Assembly (NCBI GenBank): GCA_004123355.1
Contig: SCHM01000003.1
Location: forward strand, 6,839,058-6,903,057
Direction of reading: 5' to 3'
DNA from: Amphirosellinia nigrospora
Taxonomy: Eukaryota; Ascomycota; Sordariomycetes; Xylariales; Xylariaceae
DNA: 64,000 nt
The notes below the pieces were generated by a model. That model was not told the DNA's origin. It saw nothing but the letters and a program-made list of their open reading frames with translations, and searched no databases. The position numbers and the translations under genes are program-made. This document shows, in pieces, positions 37,307 to 49,624 of this stretch (position 1 is the first letter of the stretch; each line of letters begins with the position of its first letter).

Positions 37307-38184
37307 TTCTGGGACATATCAGATACGGTCTCGCCAAGCTGCGAATGCCAGCAGCATGCGACTTTGTATACGCGACTCTACTAGGCAAACCCGAATTCTG
37401 CCAACAACTCGTTCTTGCAAGTCGTTAGCAGCAAATGCTATGAACTAACACTGCGCCAACCATTGCGCGAACTACATCAGGTCGCACAGGGAGGGGCCTT
37501 GTTCGTATGCGCCGGCTAAGTGGAGGCAGAAAACGGCGATGTTTTAATTTTCCTTCCCCCTTCGTGGTGGTTTCTTCTTGTAACGAGATAGGGTACTTTG
37601 AGTAACATGGTGGTACAGAGGGGCGGCGTTGGGGTGTCCGGTACATACACTTTGTGACGCGCAAAACTACGCGGGGCGGTCTTTGGGACTAAAAAGAAAT
37701 CAGGCGTATTGTTGAATATTATTACTGGCAGCTCTTGTCTCTTCATGTTGAATTCCCTTTGGGGTTACCTCACTGTATGTGTTTGAGCGTGTATTGTGTT
37801 TGCTTGCTTTTAGCTACCTAGGTACAGTACCCAAATGGATCCACTGTCGCCTACCCTAGGTGGGGGTCTTTAATTAGCAACCTATACCTAAACTAGTCAG
37901 CCAGTTAAACCTGGGAATACTTTGAAATAGGTGAGTATTTCACCAAAATATAAGTAGTTTCCAGTATCTACAATATTAGCTTAGCATACTAGTTTCTTCC
38001 GTCGATGCAGTTAAGAGATTCTGTGACTATACCTAGATGGACCTCCAGCTTCCACTGTTCGACGCGCTTACGGCCAAAACACGTCCACCGAAGAAACCTC
38101 CGATTAGCTCATTCTGTTATACCATCATCGTGCTAAGAAGATATTGTCGGAACCACAGATCCCACCCAGTTTTTGGACTTACCA
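37307..38184. other. Intergenic region
   Basis: No supported gene. Contains CTACCTAGGTACAGTACC near 37815-37832, another of the dispersed TACCTAGGTA motifs. Confidence 0.5.
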
Positions 38185-38690
38185 ATGGCCTCAACAACCA
38201 AGCCACGAGCACGCGATAGTGATCTCGGCAAGTCCCATGTCGTAGAAGCGAAAGTGACGCTCGCGGTCGACGGCTTCCGTTCCGGCGAGTATAAAACGAT
38301 CAAGGCAGCCGCCAGCGCCTTCGGGGCCCCGTACCATCGAACGCGGTCTCGGATCAACGGCCACCCATCCCGCCAGTCCAACGGGGGCAACAACGTCGTG
38401 CTGACCAAGGCGATGGAGACGGCGTTGCATTCCTCGCTGCAGCGGTTGGTGGCGCAGGGCACCCGTATCACTACGAATCTGCTGTGGTCAACCGCCAATG
38501 ATTTTGAGACTCGCGTGCGATGATGGGAGCGAGCCCCGGCAGGTGCGCCTCCGGTGGGCGCGGCGGTATTTGGCTCGTAATCGGCATATATTTAAGATAT
38601 ATGAAGGGTTAAGCTCGGAAGCTGTACGGAGCTCGGAAGCAGCGCGAAGCTCGGAAGTAGCTCGAAGCGAGAAGCGGCACATAGCCTAGA
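38185..38690 (+). mobile_element. Fragment of a pogo-like DNA transposase (psq HTH region)
   Basis: From the ATG at 38185 the ORF reads KVTLAVDGFRSGEYKTIKAA followed by ASAFGAPYHRTRSRINGH. This is the pipsqueak-type helix-turn-helix that opens many fungal pogo/Tc1-like transposases. The following part (LTKAMETALHSSLQRLVAQG) matches the start of the CENP-B-type DNA-binding region. After a one-base frame change near 38520 it continues as RWARRYLARNRHIFKIYEG, which resembles the CENP-B domain end. No DDE catalytic domain follows; the frame instead runs into an 18-bp minisatellite. I see no terminal inverted repeats. Most likely a truncated transposon relic, or a small host gene derived from one. 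Confidence 0.55.
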
Positions 38691-38757
38691 AGCAGCATGT
38701 AGCCCAGCAGCAGCACGAAGCCCAGAAGCATCACAAAGCTCAGAAGCAGCACGAAGT
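38612..38757. repeat. 18-bp minisatellite, about eight copies
   Basis: Tandem imperfect copies of AGCTCGGAAGCAGCACGA. Successive copies vary at a few positions (AGCCCAGAAGCATCACAA, for example). Because the period is a multiple of three, it encodes six-residue repeats of the SSEAAR type in the plus frame and Leu-rich repeats on the other strand. Confidence 0.85.
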
Positions 38758-40650
38758 CCCTCGCCGGCGGGCCCAGCACAAGATAGCTAGCACTCTTGGC
38801 CCCCGTGCGGACTATGTGCACTGTTGGGGGGCGTGGGCCCCTGCAAAAAGTAAATGTATGCTAGATATATAACATGACATATCATTGTTCAGCTCGACCT
38901 CGGCCAGATTCGAGCCGAGAATCTTCGGAGAATAAGTTCTCTCGTGGTTTTGTTTATTCGAAAATCACGAGAAAACCGAAATCTGACGCCATGCCATTAG
39001 GCCACGAGGCCATGAGGCCGCGACCGCTAGTCAACGGTGGTGGATGGGTGGGCCGGCGCTATTGTTGGTTTCACACGCCTAGGTTCTGTGTATTATCTAA
39101 GTTCTATCGGTGAATTAGTGACTGGTAGGCTGGGTTTTAATGCAAGGGAAGGCGTGTTTGGACGTATCCCATAACTTAGGTAGGCGAGGTTGGTTGTGTT
39201 GTAGTGGCGTGGCGGAGAGGTGAAGTTTTGGGTGCGCGGAGATGTGCCGAGATTTCGTCTTGGGTTGGGAGGCAAGAGCCAGTTCATACCGTGGCCTTCA
39301 GCTCGCTGAACTTGGTTTCATCCCTCTCAAGATGTCGAGTATGGGGGTATGTAATAGACCCTTGTTGTTATTACGCGAAGGGTCTGAATATACTAGTCAG
39401 CTAATCCTGGGCTTCGAATGCCCTTTATTCTAAGAGAGTTAAATTGTGTAGCCGCGAGCTATCGTGGCTGGCAAACCGCGGATCACAATAACTTTGTTAG
39501 AAGCTACATTACACAGACTTAATACTTTTATACGATTTAGTAGCGTCGGCATTGAACGGGGATCGAATGTCGAAGCTTACAAGGTGATATATGTCTATGG
39601 AATTCGGAGGCCGGACTTTATGATTAACATTTTTAGCATGATAAACTCATTTGGAATACTTCGGGCAAAAAGAACCATCAGAAGCGAAGTCTTTAGAAAG
39701 ACTAAAGCTCCGGGTTCTAAGGTCTCGTTACGAGGTGATCAATAGTTCTTCGTCACGTACTCTAAACCACTCTCGAAAATGTTAGAAAGCATGGTAAGTG
39801 TTTAGTTAGGGCAACTCTACGAGGTGTGTTATATCCCTTTCATACAGCAATGGCTACCATCGTCCCGCTCGTTCTTTTGGATACCCTCCCTGCTGACCAG
39901 CAAAGATTTTCAATGTGCACTCAGCGACAGTAGAGTCGCTTTCATGTATATAGGAGCTGAATGTTCTGGAGATTTAACACATAGGATAACAAGGTCGGAA
40001 AACTCGTACATGTATCAAGTAATATATATGAACACATACTTTCATATGAGAGGTTGGCTCGGAGGCGCGAGCTTTTCAAATGTACGCATTTCGAATAAGG
40101 AATTAAACACAATGATCATGAATAGATACTTTCTGTTGCATTATCGGATTTGTCCCGTCTTTCATCGACAGTAAGTAATTATGATATCCTCATCTCGTGG
40201 TTTCGTGTTTGGTGGTATGTCGCTAAGAAACGTGGTAGAACAGATCTGAGGATGAGGATGAAGGTGGCTCTTTTGCGACTCATTGATATTATGCAAATAT
40301 CCTTGCTTACTTATAGAGCCGCGAGTTTGTTTCGACTTATCACATCAACTGGAAAGAACCGGAGATCATACAAGAGGAGCCCATAGCTCTACAACTTATC
40401 AATCACTCTGCTCCAACTCCTGTTTCGCAAAATCGGTGTATAATGGGGTTTCGAAGATCACGAGCCGCAAACGGACTTATAATCTTATTTCTATTAGCTC
40501 ACGTGTTTCTACTGATACTGGAGGTGCTAAAACTTTATCTAACTATCAATATTCGTTCTCTACAAGATGATTTCTTCTAAACGGTGAAGAGTAAGACTGT
40601 TAGAATATCATAGATTAAAATATGACGCCCAAGTGAAGTGTAACGAGTCG
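38758..40650. other. Intergenic region
   Basis: 1.9 kb with no supported gene. Short ORFs such as 39464-39745 lack any recognisable motif. Confidence 0.5.
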
Positions 40651-43106
40651 CTATTCTTGCTCCAATCTCCCACTTGAGCGGACTTCCCCGGACCTTGCGT
40701 AACGCATTCTTTGTATTGGTATTTGATGAACCCTGGCCATATGTGCGGTTAGATTGTCTTGTCTCCTGAAAGTCTTGGTACAGTAGCTGCAAGAAAACCC
40801 GAAATTCACGTGTGTACTCAAGTGCTTGCGGAAGTATGCTCTGTGGTTCTCAGCCTTCCCCTTTGGCACGAACCCACAATGGGGACATTGGAGTTCGGGA
40901 GAGCTTCAGAAATGTCAGGGATTTCCCGGGCGTCCAATACTTGAAAGGGCTCCTCTACCGTTTCTTTCAACTTGTAAATAGATCCCAGAGTCGTCTTTCC
41001 GGCACGGTTGAGTTGGGAAGAGGTTCAGAAATGTGAGGTATTTTCCGGGTGTCCAATACGTGGAAAGGCTCCACTACCGTTTCTTTCAACTCCCAAGTAG
41101 AGCGCCGAGTCGTCTTTCTGGAGCGGTTCAAAAAGCGATCATGTTCATGACTGGGGTCATTTTGTCTTCCATCGGTAAGTGCGAGGGCATTTTCAGCAGT
41201 TTCTAAGAAATGTTGCGGCTTGTTCGTCTGTTCCCGATTTGCCGTAGACAAAATGTCAAAAAGGGGAAGTAGGGTACTCTGTGCCCGCGCATATGAAAGC
41301 TCTCCTCGTTCTGGACTGTTGCAGCCGAGGTGATTATGCCTGGATGCTTGTTGATACTGTAGGATGGCTAAATCTTGGACACTCTGATTCCGCAGATTGC
41401 GGGCATCTACATCTATGCCAGATGCAATTAAGATACGAGCAACTTCACCAAACTGTGCTCTGATAGCATAGTGTAGTGCTGTGTTCCCTTCTCGGTCTCT
41501 TAGGTTAACATTTTCGCCGACCATCCGTGCTAAACATTTCAGAACATCAGACATTTCCCATTCGTACTTTAGAGCAGCTTCAATGAACACCATCACATAT
41601 GTTTTGCCATCCTTATTGTAAATTTCTTCGTTACTCCCGTTGGTACGTGCAATCAGCTCCAAGTCGTACATAAGAATACTCATCGGGAGTACACAATCCT
41701 GCAGAGCTTCCACAATGTTAGGGATGGTCGGGAGGGTCGACCAAGAGAAACGGAAACGGTTTGATTTACTTAGAGCAGCGAGAATCGCCGAGATAGACGT
41801 CAGGTCGAGGTTATTGACGATCTCTGGATTTAGATCTGTTACTGTTTCGAACAAATCCCCTAGCCGTAAAACGCCGTGAATTATTTTGATGTTCCTGAAT
41901 GACTTCTGGCGAGCGACTAACGCTCCCCAGAAAGTAGTCGAAAAAAGACATACATCTATAATCTCGGAGATGGAAAAGGACCCCTGTATCTCTAGCAATG
42001 GTGCAGAAGAGAGTGAAGCTCATGAGTGGTGGCATGACTATGCTACTCCACCGTTGTCCCAGAAGGTGCATGAACGTATGCCCGTCTACGTCTTTGACGT
42101 TCACTAATTGCTTGACGTTAGGCTGGCCGAAAAATTTTAGGATAAGCGGTATCGCCGTGTTGTCTGGGGCCCATCTGGCAGCCAAATGAAATGGAGTTTG
42201 ATTCCATAAATCTCTACCGCCTTGTTGTGTAAAATCTTCACTCCCGAGGCCACGATTTTTGAGTTCCATTGGGATTGCACTACTGGCCGTCATCAAAAAT
42301 TTTCGATGGAGACAACCTGAATGGTGTTTGCAGCACAGCTCGATCAATGTCTTGGTTCTACTGTCCTCGCCCAATTGTCCCCTGAAAGGATGTTCTGGGA
42401 GTTATCGTCTTTGTCCCACTGGGAAGAAGACCTCGAGCCGAGGGACGAATCGAGAGAGGAAAAGCGGCTAAGAAGGGTGTGGATCTGAAGCAAATGATGA
42501 ACAAGAGTTGCCTCTGGATATGTTGTCAAGCTGTTCTCGGACCCATGCAAGCGAAATATGTCGATGAATTTCCATGTTAACACCATTCTTATGTGAAGGC
42601 GAGGCATTGCTGGATATTGTATCGACATCATGCGGGTTCCCGATAATCTTGTTTGGTCTCTTCGTACGACGCCGCTGGTTTTTGTGCACCGCCCATATCT
42701 CACATGCCGGAAACGTGCCACCCTCCGACGGGCTTCTTCTCGATTTCGGGGACGGAGGTTACGATACCCACTACCAAAGAGACTCTTAAGCTCGTTTTGG
42801 GTCGATCGAGGTTTGGTTTGGAGACCGTATTCCGCTAAGACGTGAGAGCTAAGTTCATGAATAAGTCAGCACTCTGACTTTCTTGGGCGAAGCTCTGAGC
42901 ATTGTTGTTTTCGGATACCTTTCCACTGTATGCTCTGTTCTTGCCAAGCTCGAGATCAACCCGCTGATTTTCTTGGTACTCAAGGTTGATTCGTCGGTGT
43001 ACAAATAGAGCCGAATCAGTCTTCGCTTCATTGCTGGCTGATCCCAGATCCGCCGGGCGTTGGGCGGTCTACCTGGTCCTCGCTTTTTTGCTATTTCTGG
43101 CTTCAT
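40651..43106 (-). CDS. Ankyrin-repeat protein with Clr5-like N-terminus and C2H2 fingers
   Basis: Composite fungal protein. The start (about 43106-42900) has KRGPGRPPNARRIW and RLIRLYLYTDESTLSTKKI, resembling the Clr5-type DNA-binding N-terminal domain. After a probable intron near 42855-42880, RNLRPRNREEARRRV completes that region. Ankyrin-like segments follow: NQTPFHLAARWAPDNTAIP and DVDGHTFMHLLGQRW at about 42080-42200, then DREGNTALHYAIRAQFGEVARI at about 41425-41510. The C-terminal end has a partial zinc motif CPHCGFVPKGK and a full C2H2 finger, FSCSYCTKTFRRQDNLTAHM, with stop at 40651. A 120-bp tandem duplication sits just before the fingers. Several frame changes (about 42350, 41950, 40990) are not all introns. 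Probably a nuclear factor; binding target unknown. That these pieces form one gene is inferred from order, strand and spacing. Confidence 0.65.
40888..41126. repeat. 120-bp tandem duplication inside the ankyrin/C2H2 gene
   Basis: Unit A (40888-41007) and unit B (41008-41126) are head-to-tail copies with about three quarters identity by eye. Both contain CTACCGTTTCTTTCAACT and GAGTCGTCTTTC. On the minus strand they encode related peptides: KETVVEPFHVLDTRKIPHIS and KETVEEPFQVLDARKIPDIS. Confidence 0.9.
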
Positions 43107-44250
43107 TTCAACGAGATGAATCTATGTTTTCTCAAAGAAACTATTGCCATGTGCGATGATGTATTCTCAATTGTCTTTGAAGATGGAAGATGTAAGTTGG
43201 GTAAGATTGGTATGAATAGGGGCATCAATTGAATTAGCATTCTCGTCGAAGGAGACTAAGCGTCAGAGAACAGAATCTACATGAATATCTTTAATTCCAT
43301 GATTCAACATTTGATAAGAGCAGATGCTCTCGATCGTCTGATCGAATTCGGTGAGGGTCTGCCATAGATGCTGACAGCATGTGAATGCATAAAATCGCCC
43401 CGCGCCTCCCAGGCGGATAGCCAATAATTGAGGCGAGAGAAAATATGCAGGAGCGTGAGCTGAGCGCGCCAAAAAAAGCAGATCCAATCAGTGATGCTGT
43501 GCTTACCCGCATCGTTCTTTCCATGCACGAATCCTGATTGGTTGGCGTAAAGGGACATGGAGAGCATCGAGAATAATCCTGACTTGGCAGAGGCCGTCGC
43601 GCAAATAATAGTGATTGGCCACGTCAGAGTAGTACCATAAAACTGAGTCCGGATGGTAGTATGCAGGGTCACTTACCTTGGCCTCACTTCTAGATAAGCC
43701 CGCGAATCAACCAGCACGTCTTTTGCCACTTCCTGACCCGGATCATCCTCCTTACGCATAATTGGGAGTTTCTGCGAAAGGCAAGGGCAAATCGTGCCTA
43801 TACTAGCAACATTAGTTACTGGATCTGTGGTCGGTCGCTTGTGGTTAGAGTTTTTGCGCGATCTTGAAAATGCACGTGGCTGAAGCAAGGTGCGTGATGC
43901 AGTCGTACGACATGGCCTGTGCTAGAAACTAGGGTTTTTCCGCGAGTCCATCGAACTGCTTCCAGACGTACTATTCAAGCTAGTCATATGCTTTGCTAGT
44001 AGTAAGATAACATAATATAACATAGAGGCTTGGTAATTACTCGCCAGTAGAGGTCTTGGAAGATGTGAATCGCGGTGTAGCTTCTTTGCACTACAAAAGG
44101 GACTGCAAGAACGCAAAAGACAGAACACGGTGATGGCCCTGATCTGTGTATCATTTGCGATCTACCCACTCTTTCGTGTCAATAGCACGGGAACACGTCA
44201 ATCATATGTTCATGGAGCTATGGCATAAGCACAATTGATATGGATTTCTT
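43107..44250. other. Intergenic region between divergent zinc-finger genes
   Basis: Contains minus-strand ORFs (for example 43304-43672, 122 codons) with no recognisable motif. No supported gene. Confidence 0.45.
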
Positions 44251-44983
44251 ATGCTGGCCGGCCAAACGACAGAGAACAGTCCAGAACTATTATCACTATC
44301 TAGCCATGAAGGACTGATAATCGCCAACGCAGGACAGGATGCTACGAATAATGTACATCCACCCTCATATCATGATCAATATTGGCCGTCAAATGCCGAG
44401 CACCTAGCATATACGACTCTTCATGGTGACGACATGTGTGCATGGAGTTCTGCTGCGATGGAACAAGAATCGTATAGCTGGTCGAATGTCACTCCCGGTA
44501 TTCCCAGGTCAACTACGACACAATCGTTTAATTATTTCATTCATGATTTCGGAATTGATGACCGAATTACTCAGGGCATTAGTACCGCTGCTGTCCCTGT
44601 TTATGGCCATCTCTACGGCGCTATGCAGGATCGCATGTCGAACACAGCACGTGATTGTGGACGCCAAATCGATATTGACGGGACGCATATAGGGTATGCA
44701 AAAACTCTGTCCCGAGGACTGTATGTCGCTAATCGTTATATAATCAAGAGAACCATCGGTGCGACATGTCAAAGTTCACAGCTGCCCTTTGTGCCAGAAA
44801 GAACATCAATCAAGGCGGGATTTGAATCGGCATATCTGGTCCACGCACCCTGACTATGCTGAGGCTTCTATGATTCCAACAGAAACGGCCGCGTGCAGTT
44901 TCACTGGTTGTAGATACGCAGGCCGACGTGATAATGTCTTGCGTCATATCAGATTGAAGCACCTAAAGCACAAGGAGAACTGA
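44251..44983 (+). CDS. C2H2 zinc-finger protein
   Basis: Probable DNA-binding protein of about 240 residues. The first 165 residues are polar and disordered (rich in Ser, Thr, Asn and Tyr). Two C2H2-like fingers follow: HSCPLCQKEHQSRRDLNRHI (about 44780-44840) and CSFTGCRYAGRRDNVLRHIR (about 44895-44955), ending HLKHKEN at 44983. The acidic, Tyr/Ser-rich N-terminus plus C-terminal fingers is a common build of small fungal regulators. One frame break lies at about 44750, just before the first finger. The ATG 44251 was chosen because the upstream ATG at 44240 is in another frame and closes early. Target genes unknown. Confidence 0.72.
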
Positions 44984-46211
44984 TATGAGTGGCAACGACC
45001 AGTATGTTTCGGAGTTGAATTGGGATGGATAGACACGATGCAGTAGACTATTCGTACGTTATAAGTAAGTACTTACATTGGACAACGGTCTTAGTATTAT
45101 ATATATCCCCTACATGTAGGGATCCACACTCCCTGTACTAAGCAGTAGTACCTTTGACAAAAATATCAGTACTAGGTGAGCTCCTTGATTGGTGGTCTTT
45201 AAAGTGGGCGCCGCCACCAGTTAGGTACCTTCAATTGTTTGTATTTAGTAAACCAAATAGCCTCCGACTCGGTCTCGAAGTTCCAGGCAAATGATACCAT
45301 GTCGTACGGACCCCTCTCTATAGATAAGGGGGCTACGGCCGAGGTTACATCCTAGAGCGAAAGGGAATCAGGTATCTGACAGGCCCCAAGAGAGATTGTT
45401 CACTGATTAGAGTAAGGCGGAGCAACTATGCCAGTGCTTCTCAAACCTTCTACGATGGTGATTATCGACAATCTTTCATTTCTTTTGATCGTAGCTTACT
45501 GTTACCAGTACAGTTACCCCCTTGTCATCTTTTTGAATTCATCAGTGAAAAATATGTCTTGCCCCAAGGGCCTCAAGTCTCTCTGTTGTTCGGTTCATTG
45601 TTGCCTTGCCTTGAGGCTAGGAATGATGGAGTTCTAATTCTAAGGGTATCCTATTTAGTTATATAGCCACCGTTTCGTCTTAGAACACTCTGACTAGTTG
45701 CCCCATAGCTCCAAGAACAGGTGCAGTATGGTGAAATGACGACATTATCAATAAAAACTAGGACCTGAGCTTAATAGCCAAAGATTCCTCAATGAGACAA
45801 TCACTACGAGGGCTAAGACGAAGACAATAGGAAGAGAAGTACGGCAACTACGAAACTTGTAACGAACTAATAGGTCGATATTTTGGATACTGGGGTCATA
45901 CTACCACCAAAGCAGCATTAATATATTCGACTATACTCAATATTGGATTGGGCCAGGGGTGCCTTCGACTTGGTTTAGGGGGTATTCACGTGATTACTAA
46001 CCCATAGGCAAGGCGCTGTCGCGTAGATATTTTGGGATATATTGATCGGATAGAACGCATATAGTAATATAAATGTTAAAACCGACGAGATGTGCGCAGC
46101 TAAGTGTAAAAAGCGAAATAAAGTAATAATCCTTTGGTGTTTTACATCTTAATACCCCTTTGTTATCTGCCCGTGACCTAATTTGCCCCTTCGAAATCCA
46201 CCCATGTTACT
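44984..46211. other. Intergenic region
   Basis: AT-rich, no supported gene. Confidence 0.5.
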
Positions 46212-47435
46212 TCAGTATGATCTGCCCTCATTTAGATCAAAGGATTCAGCTCCGTGGCTGACACTCCACGAGATTTCTGTTTTTACAATGATACCATCTT
46301 TCTCATTTATAGAACGACCTTCGATATCATCCAGCGGTATAAATTCGCTGGTAGTACTGAAGCCAGGGAGACTGGATCGCCGAGTTTCCCTGCTCTTGGA
46401 CTGGTTTGATCTGAGCCCTTCACGTGTACTCATCCTTTTTGAAAAACCACCGCAGCGCGTACCATTTCGCGTCATGGTGTGTAAGAAGAGTGGCCAAAGG
46501 TCCGGGAGGCAAGAACTGATTAAAACCACTCCTGTTTCGGCGAGAGTCCAAGATTGCAATTCAATAGAAGTCCAGGTATTATCGTCGAGGGCATCAAGTT
46601 TGAAAAAGATAGCCAGGCGGACGAAGGATGCAATGCATCCGCTAAGTAGCAGGGATCAGCAACTTCCTTAATGCGAGATCAAGTCAACGAGGGTGCTTAC
46701 ATTGAACCTATCAAGAAGACGCCACTCAAAGCAAGTTTTTGGCGAAGCTCAATCTGGAGACTCCAGACCATCGGAAGCGGGAGGATGAGCATTACCACAT
46801 CATGAATGATGTTCGGAACGCTGACCCATCTGTAGTAGGCGAGTTGATCAATGCAATGACCGTCCAGTGTCTTGTCCCACTGGTACGCAAAGGGGGTGCA
46901 TTGAACGAAGGCCACAAGCACCTCGCTGACACCCCACAGCCAGATATAAGCAATCAAGACGTAAGTCGTGATGCGAAACCAACGGCGAATGCGGAAAAGC
47001 CGATAGAGTAACAAGATGGCGGTTTTCTCGATGGGAAAGACGAGGCCGTATAGCAGCTCGGTTGCGAAAACCGTCTTCCCCCATGAGTTGACCGCTTGTG
47101 GTTCGTATTTGATAACGTAAGCCTCGTGCCTCCCTGCTCCGCCGTAGAGAACACCTGTAACACTGACTGTTAGCATTCGGAAGAGCGTATCCCACTCTCT
47201 TCTCTCAACGTACTACATATTCCACTAAGGCAAAGCCCCATCTCTAACATCCAAGCTGGTAAAATCAGCCAATCTTCAAGCCCGATGGGCCGCCGTCCAA
47301 CTCTGAGAGAAACAAAACGTAGAATAACAGATAGTGTACATAGAACCATGAATAAAGAGGCCCATATTATCAGACCTGACCTCTAAACCCGAAGAGATCC
47401 CCTTCTGGTTGGGATGTATCGGGACCTGTAGACAT
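46212..47435 (-). CDS. PTH11-like rhodopsin-domain membrane protein
   Basis: Seven-helix integral membrane protein of the fungal rhodopsin/PTH11-like group, a large receptor-like family implicated in surface sensing. The start MSTGPDTSQPEGDLFGF (ATG 47433-47435) precedes TM1, which is in another frame (WASLFMVLCTLSVILRFVS). Then come GRRPIGLEDWLILPAWML and YGLVFPIEKTAILLLYRLFR, the typical TM3 region. VQCTPFAYQWD is the conserved Q-C-x-P loop; VPNIIHDVVMLILPLPMVW and SFVRLAIFFKLD follow. TM7 is SWTLAETGVVLISSCLPDLWPLF. Introns: one ending at complement 47155, and complement 46642-46700. One single-base break lies near 47380. The cytosolic tail of about 90 residues is Ser/Arg-rich. Ligand unknown; no CFEM domain is visible. 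Confidence 0.85.
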
Positions 47436-48900
47436 CCTTTAAAAGATACTGAAAATGCTAGTGTTTAACCAATGCAGATTAAAGACATGGTCGAAAGAGA
47501 AAGCATAAATCGAGGATGAAAGCCAGATACTAATACTAGGTTTTGTATAGGGAATGAGTCTACTTATCCCAGGATAACCCCTTGAAGTCTGGTGGCTGCT
47601 CCTGAAGTGCTTCTTAGCGATTTCGGTGATTTAAATGAGGGCACAGGTAGTGTTACCTACTATCGTCTGGCCTTGCATAAAGCTGTGACACTTACCCCTT
47701 TCAAAGTGTTTTGGCCATTAGTAAAGTGGTATGTCGTCCCAAATGATGCAGCGACCTGTAGTACAATCACAATTAAGGCCCTATGTTTGTTTAAGGTTGT
47801 ACTACCAACGTACATAGGTACGTAGTGGGTGTCGGCCACCTAAGTTCCAGTCAAGTTCCCACTAATCATAATCCCTGCTACAGCATTACTTTACCATGTC
47901 CCATCACCATTAATACCAGTCAGACGGTCAAGCTGTAGTACCATGGGCCTCCAGGGACCAATCTTGCGCTCGAGGCTGAATTACATAGCTAGAGATAAGG
48001 GGCTGTTGGCCTATAAGGAAGCTTATGATCAAAACCCAATAGAGAGAGTAGTAGAATGCAGGCCTTGAAATTCGGCTACTAATAGAGGGCAAAGGCTGAG
48101 CTAATTTTTTAGGGATAGATAGAGACCAAGGACCCCTTTAGACACAAAGAGGATTATTAACTGAACCGTTGCCATACACCATGCCTCTAATAAACAATTG
48201 TCTCTTGGTTGCCGACCCTCATCCATGGCTTAGCATCGTCAGACCCGTCTCGAATTCTTCACTCTCTCGTTATGACGAAAGACCTAGCCTCCCTATGTAG
48301 GCAAGATACTGTCATATAGCCTGAAGCAGTGTAAGTAGCACTGAGCCATAAATGAACCAATAAGAGTTAAGGGGTAATGGGCCCCGGGGGGTTCAAAACA
48401 CATCTGGCCATACACCTTGCTTGTCATACTGAGCGTGACAAATAATTACGAGTCTTACTTTTTTGACAATCAATTGGATCCGATTCTGATCAAACGGTTC
48501 CCCCTATGTCTACATAAATTAACCCAGCCTATGGATGAGTGGTGGCCGGATTACGTCCAAGGCTGAGGGCCCAGAGCACGCGGGTCGGTTCAATAGTACC
48601 GTGTTTATATAATGAAGTATTATATTCAGATCAGATTTTAAACTAGTTTAATAGTTGAAATTATTTTGTTATAAAAACTCATTTATAGGGGCTGTGATGC
48701 GCATGTCTTTTTCTCTCTTTTTGGTGGCTATAATTAAGCTTTAGGTTACTGGAAGAGCTAATGGGCAATATTACCATTCCCAATCTCAACAAAGCCGGAA
48801 CCATTTTGTGAGTGTTGAAACCGAGTTAGGATGTTGGCCTCGATGACAAGTTCAGATGGGCCTCCGATGAAGCGCTGGACAACTGCCCACGCTTCTTGGC
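47436..48900. other. Intergenic region
   Basis: 1.5 kb, AT-rich in part (about 48590-48680). ORF 47592-47825 has no recognisable content. No gene supported. Confidence 0.5.
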
Positions 48901-49624
48901 TTAAAGACCACTCTCCATAACAGCCGTCTCAGGCATACTTCTAATCACAAGATCCATGTAGGATGAGACATCCCAGAATACCATTTCCTCATTCAGCTCT
49001 CCATACCATTCTCCACTAGCCGGGAACTGACGTAAAGCACATCGTGGAATTGGACTGGGTAGAATTATCATGGAGTTAGGAAGGAAGGGGCCGTGTTCCG
49101 ATGGAACAGAATACGCAGCGTGCGTAAGGAGGGGATGCGTTGCGCAGGCCTGAAGAGCCCGGCGAGATTGACAGATAAGCAGATGTCGACGGCGAGGTGC
49201 TGCAGCTGGGAAAGCCAGACGTCCCCGTAGTAGAATTCTCTGAGGAGGAAAAAGCTGCGCCAGGCCTCCCGTGGGACGTACAGGACATCGAGCTCGGGGC
49301 GAAAGGGCCGGACGGGAATCATGCAGCGCGCGCTGGCAGATCGACGAAGCTGACGCGTTTCTGGGCAATGTAACGCGCTTCCCGGTTTACATGCGCAAGG
49401 CTTGGAAATCCGATGTGAACCACGGGCGTCGCCGCATCCGAAAGCCAAACGAAGTCGGACGGTTCATGGATAAGCAGCTCCGACTTGTCGCTTAGTGAAT
49501 CCATGAATACCTCCCATACCATCTGTCGAAGTTCAGGCGGGAGGGAACCAAATAACGTGAAATTGCATGATGTTTCCGAGAGGGTTAGCTGGCCTGAAGT
49601 CTTTGGAAGTTGTCGTTCCGCCAT
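48901..49624 (-). CDS. 2EXR-domain protein
   Basis: Fungal protein with the 2EXR motif near its N-terminus: FTLFGSLPPELRQMVWEVFM (about 49500-49562). The usual family continuation follows: HIGFPSLAHVNREARYIAQ, then the FRPELDVLYVPREAW block. The ATG at 49622-49624 (MAERQLPKTSGQ) places the motif at the expected distance. Two frame changes (about 49325 and 49070) split the ORF. The stop is at 48901-48903. 2EXR proteins are numerous in Pezizomycotina and of unknown function; the motif may be an F-box-like interaction surface, which is only a suggestion from its sequence. About 240 residues. Confidence 0.75.

Noticed and set aside
38185-38757. Calling an intact transposon
   Set aside because: No catalytic domain and no terminal inverted repeats are visible; only the DNA-binding part remains.
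43304-43672. 122-codon minus-strand ORF between zinc-finger genes
   Set aside because: No recognisable domain and no splice signals linking it to a neighbour.
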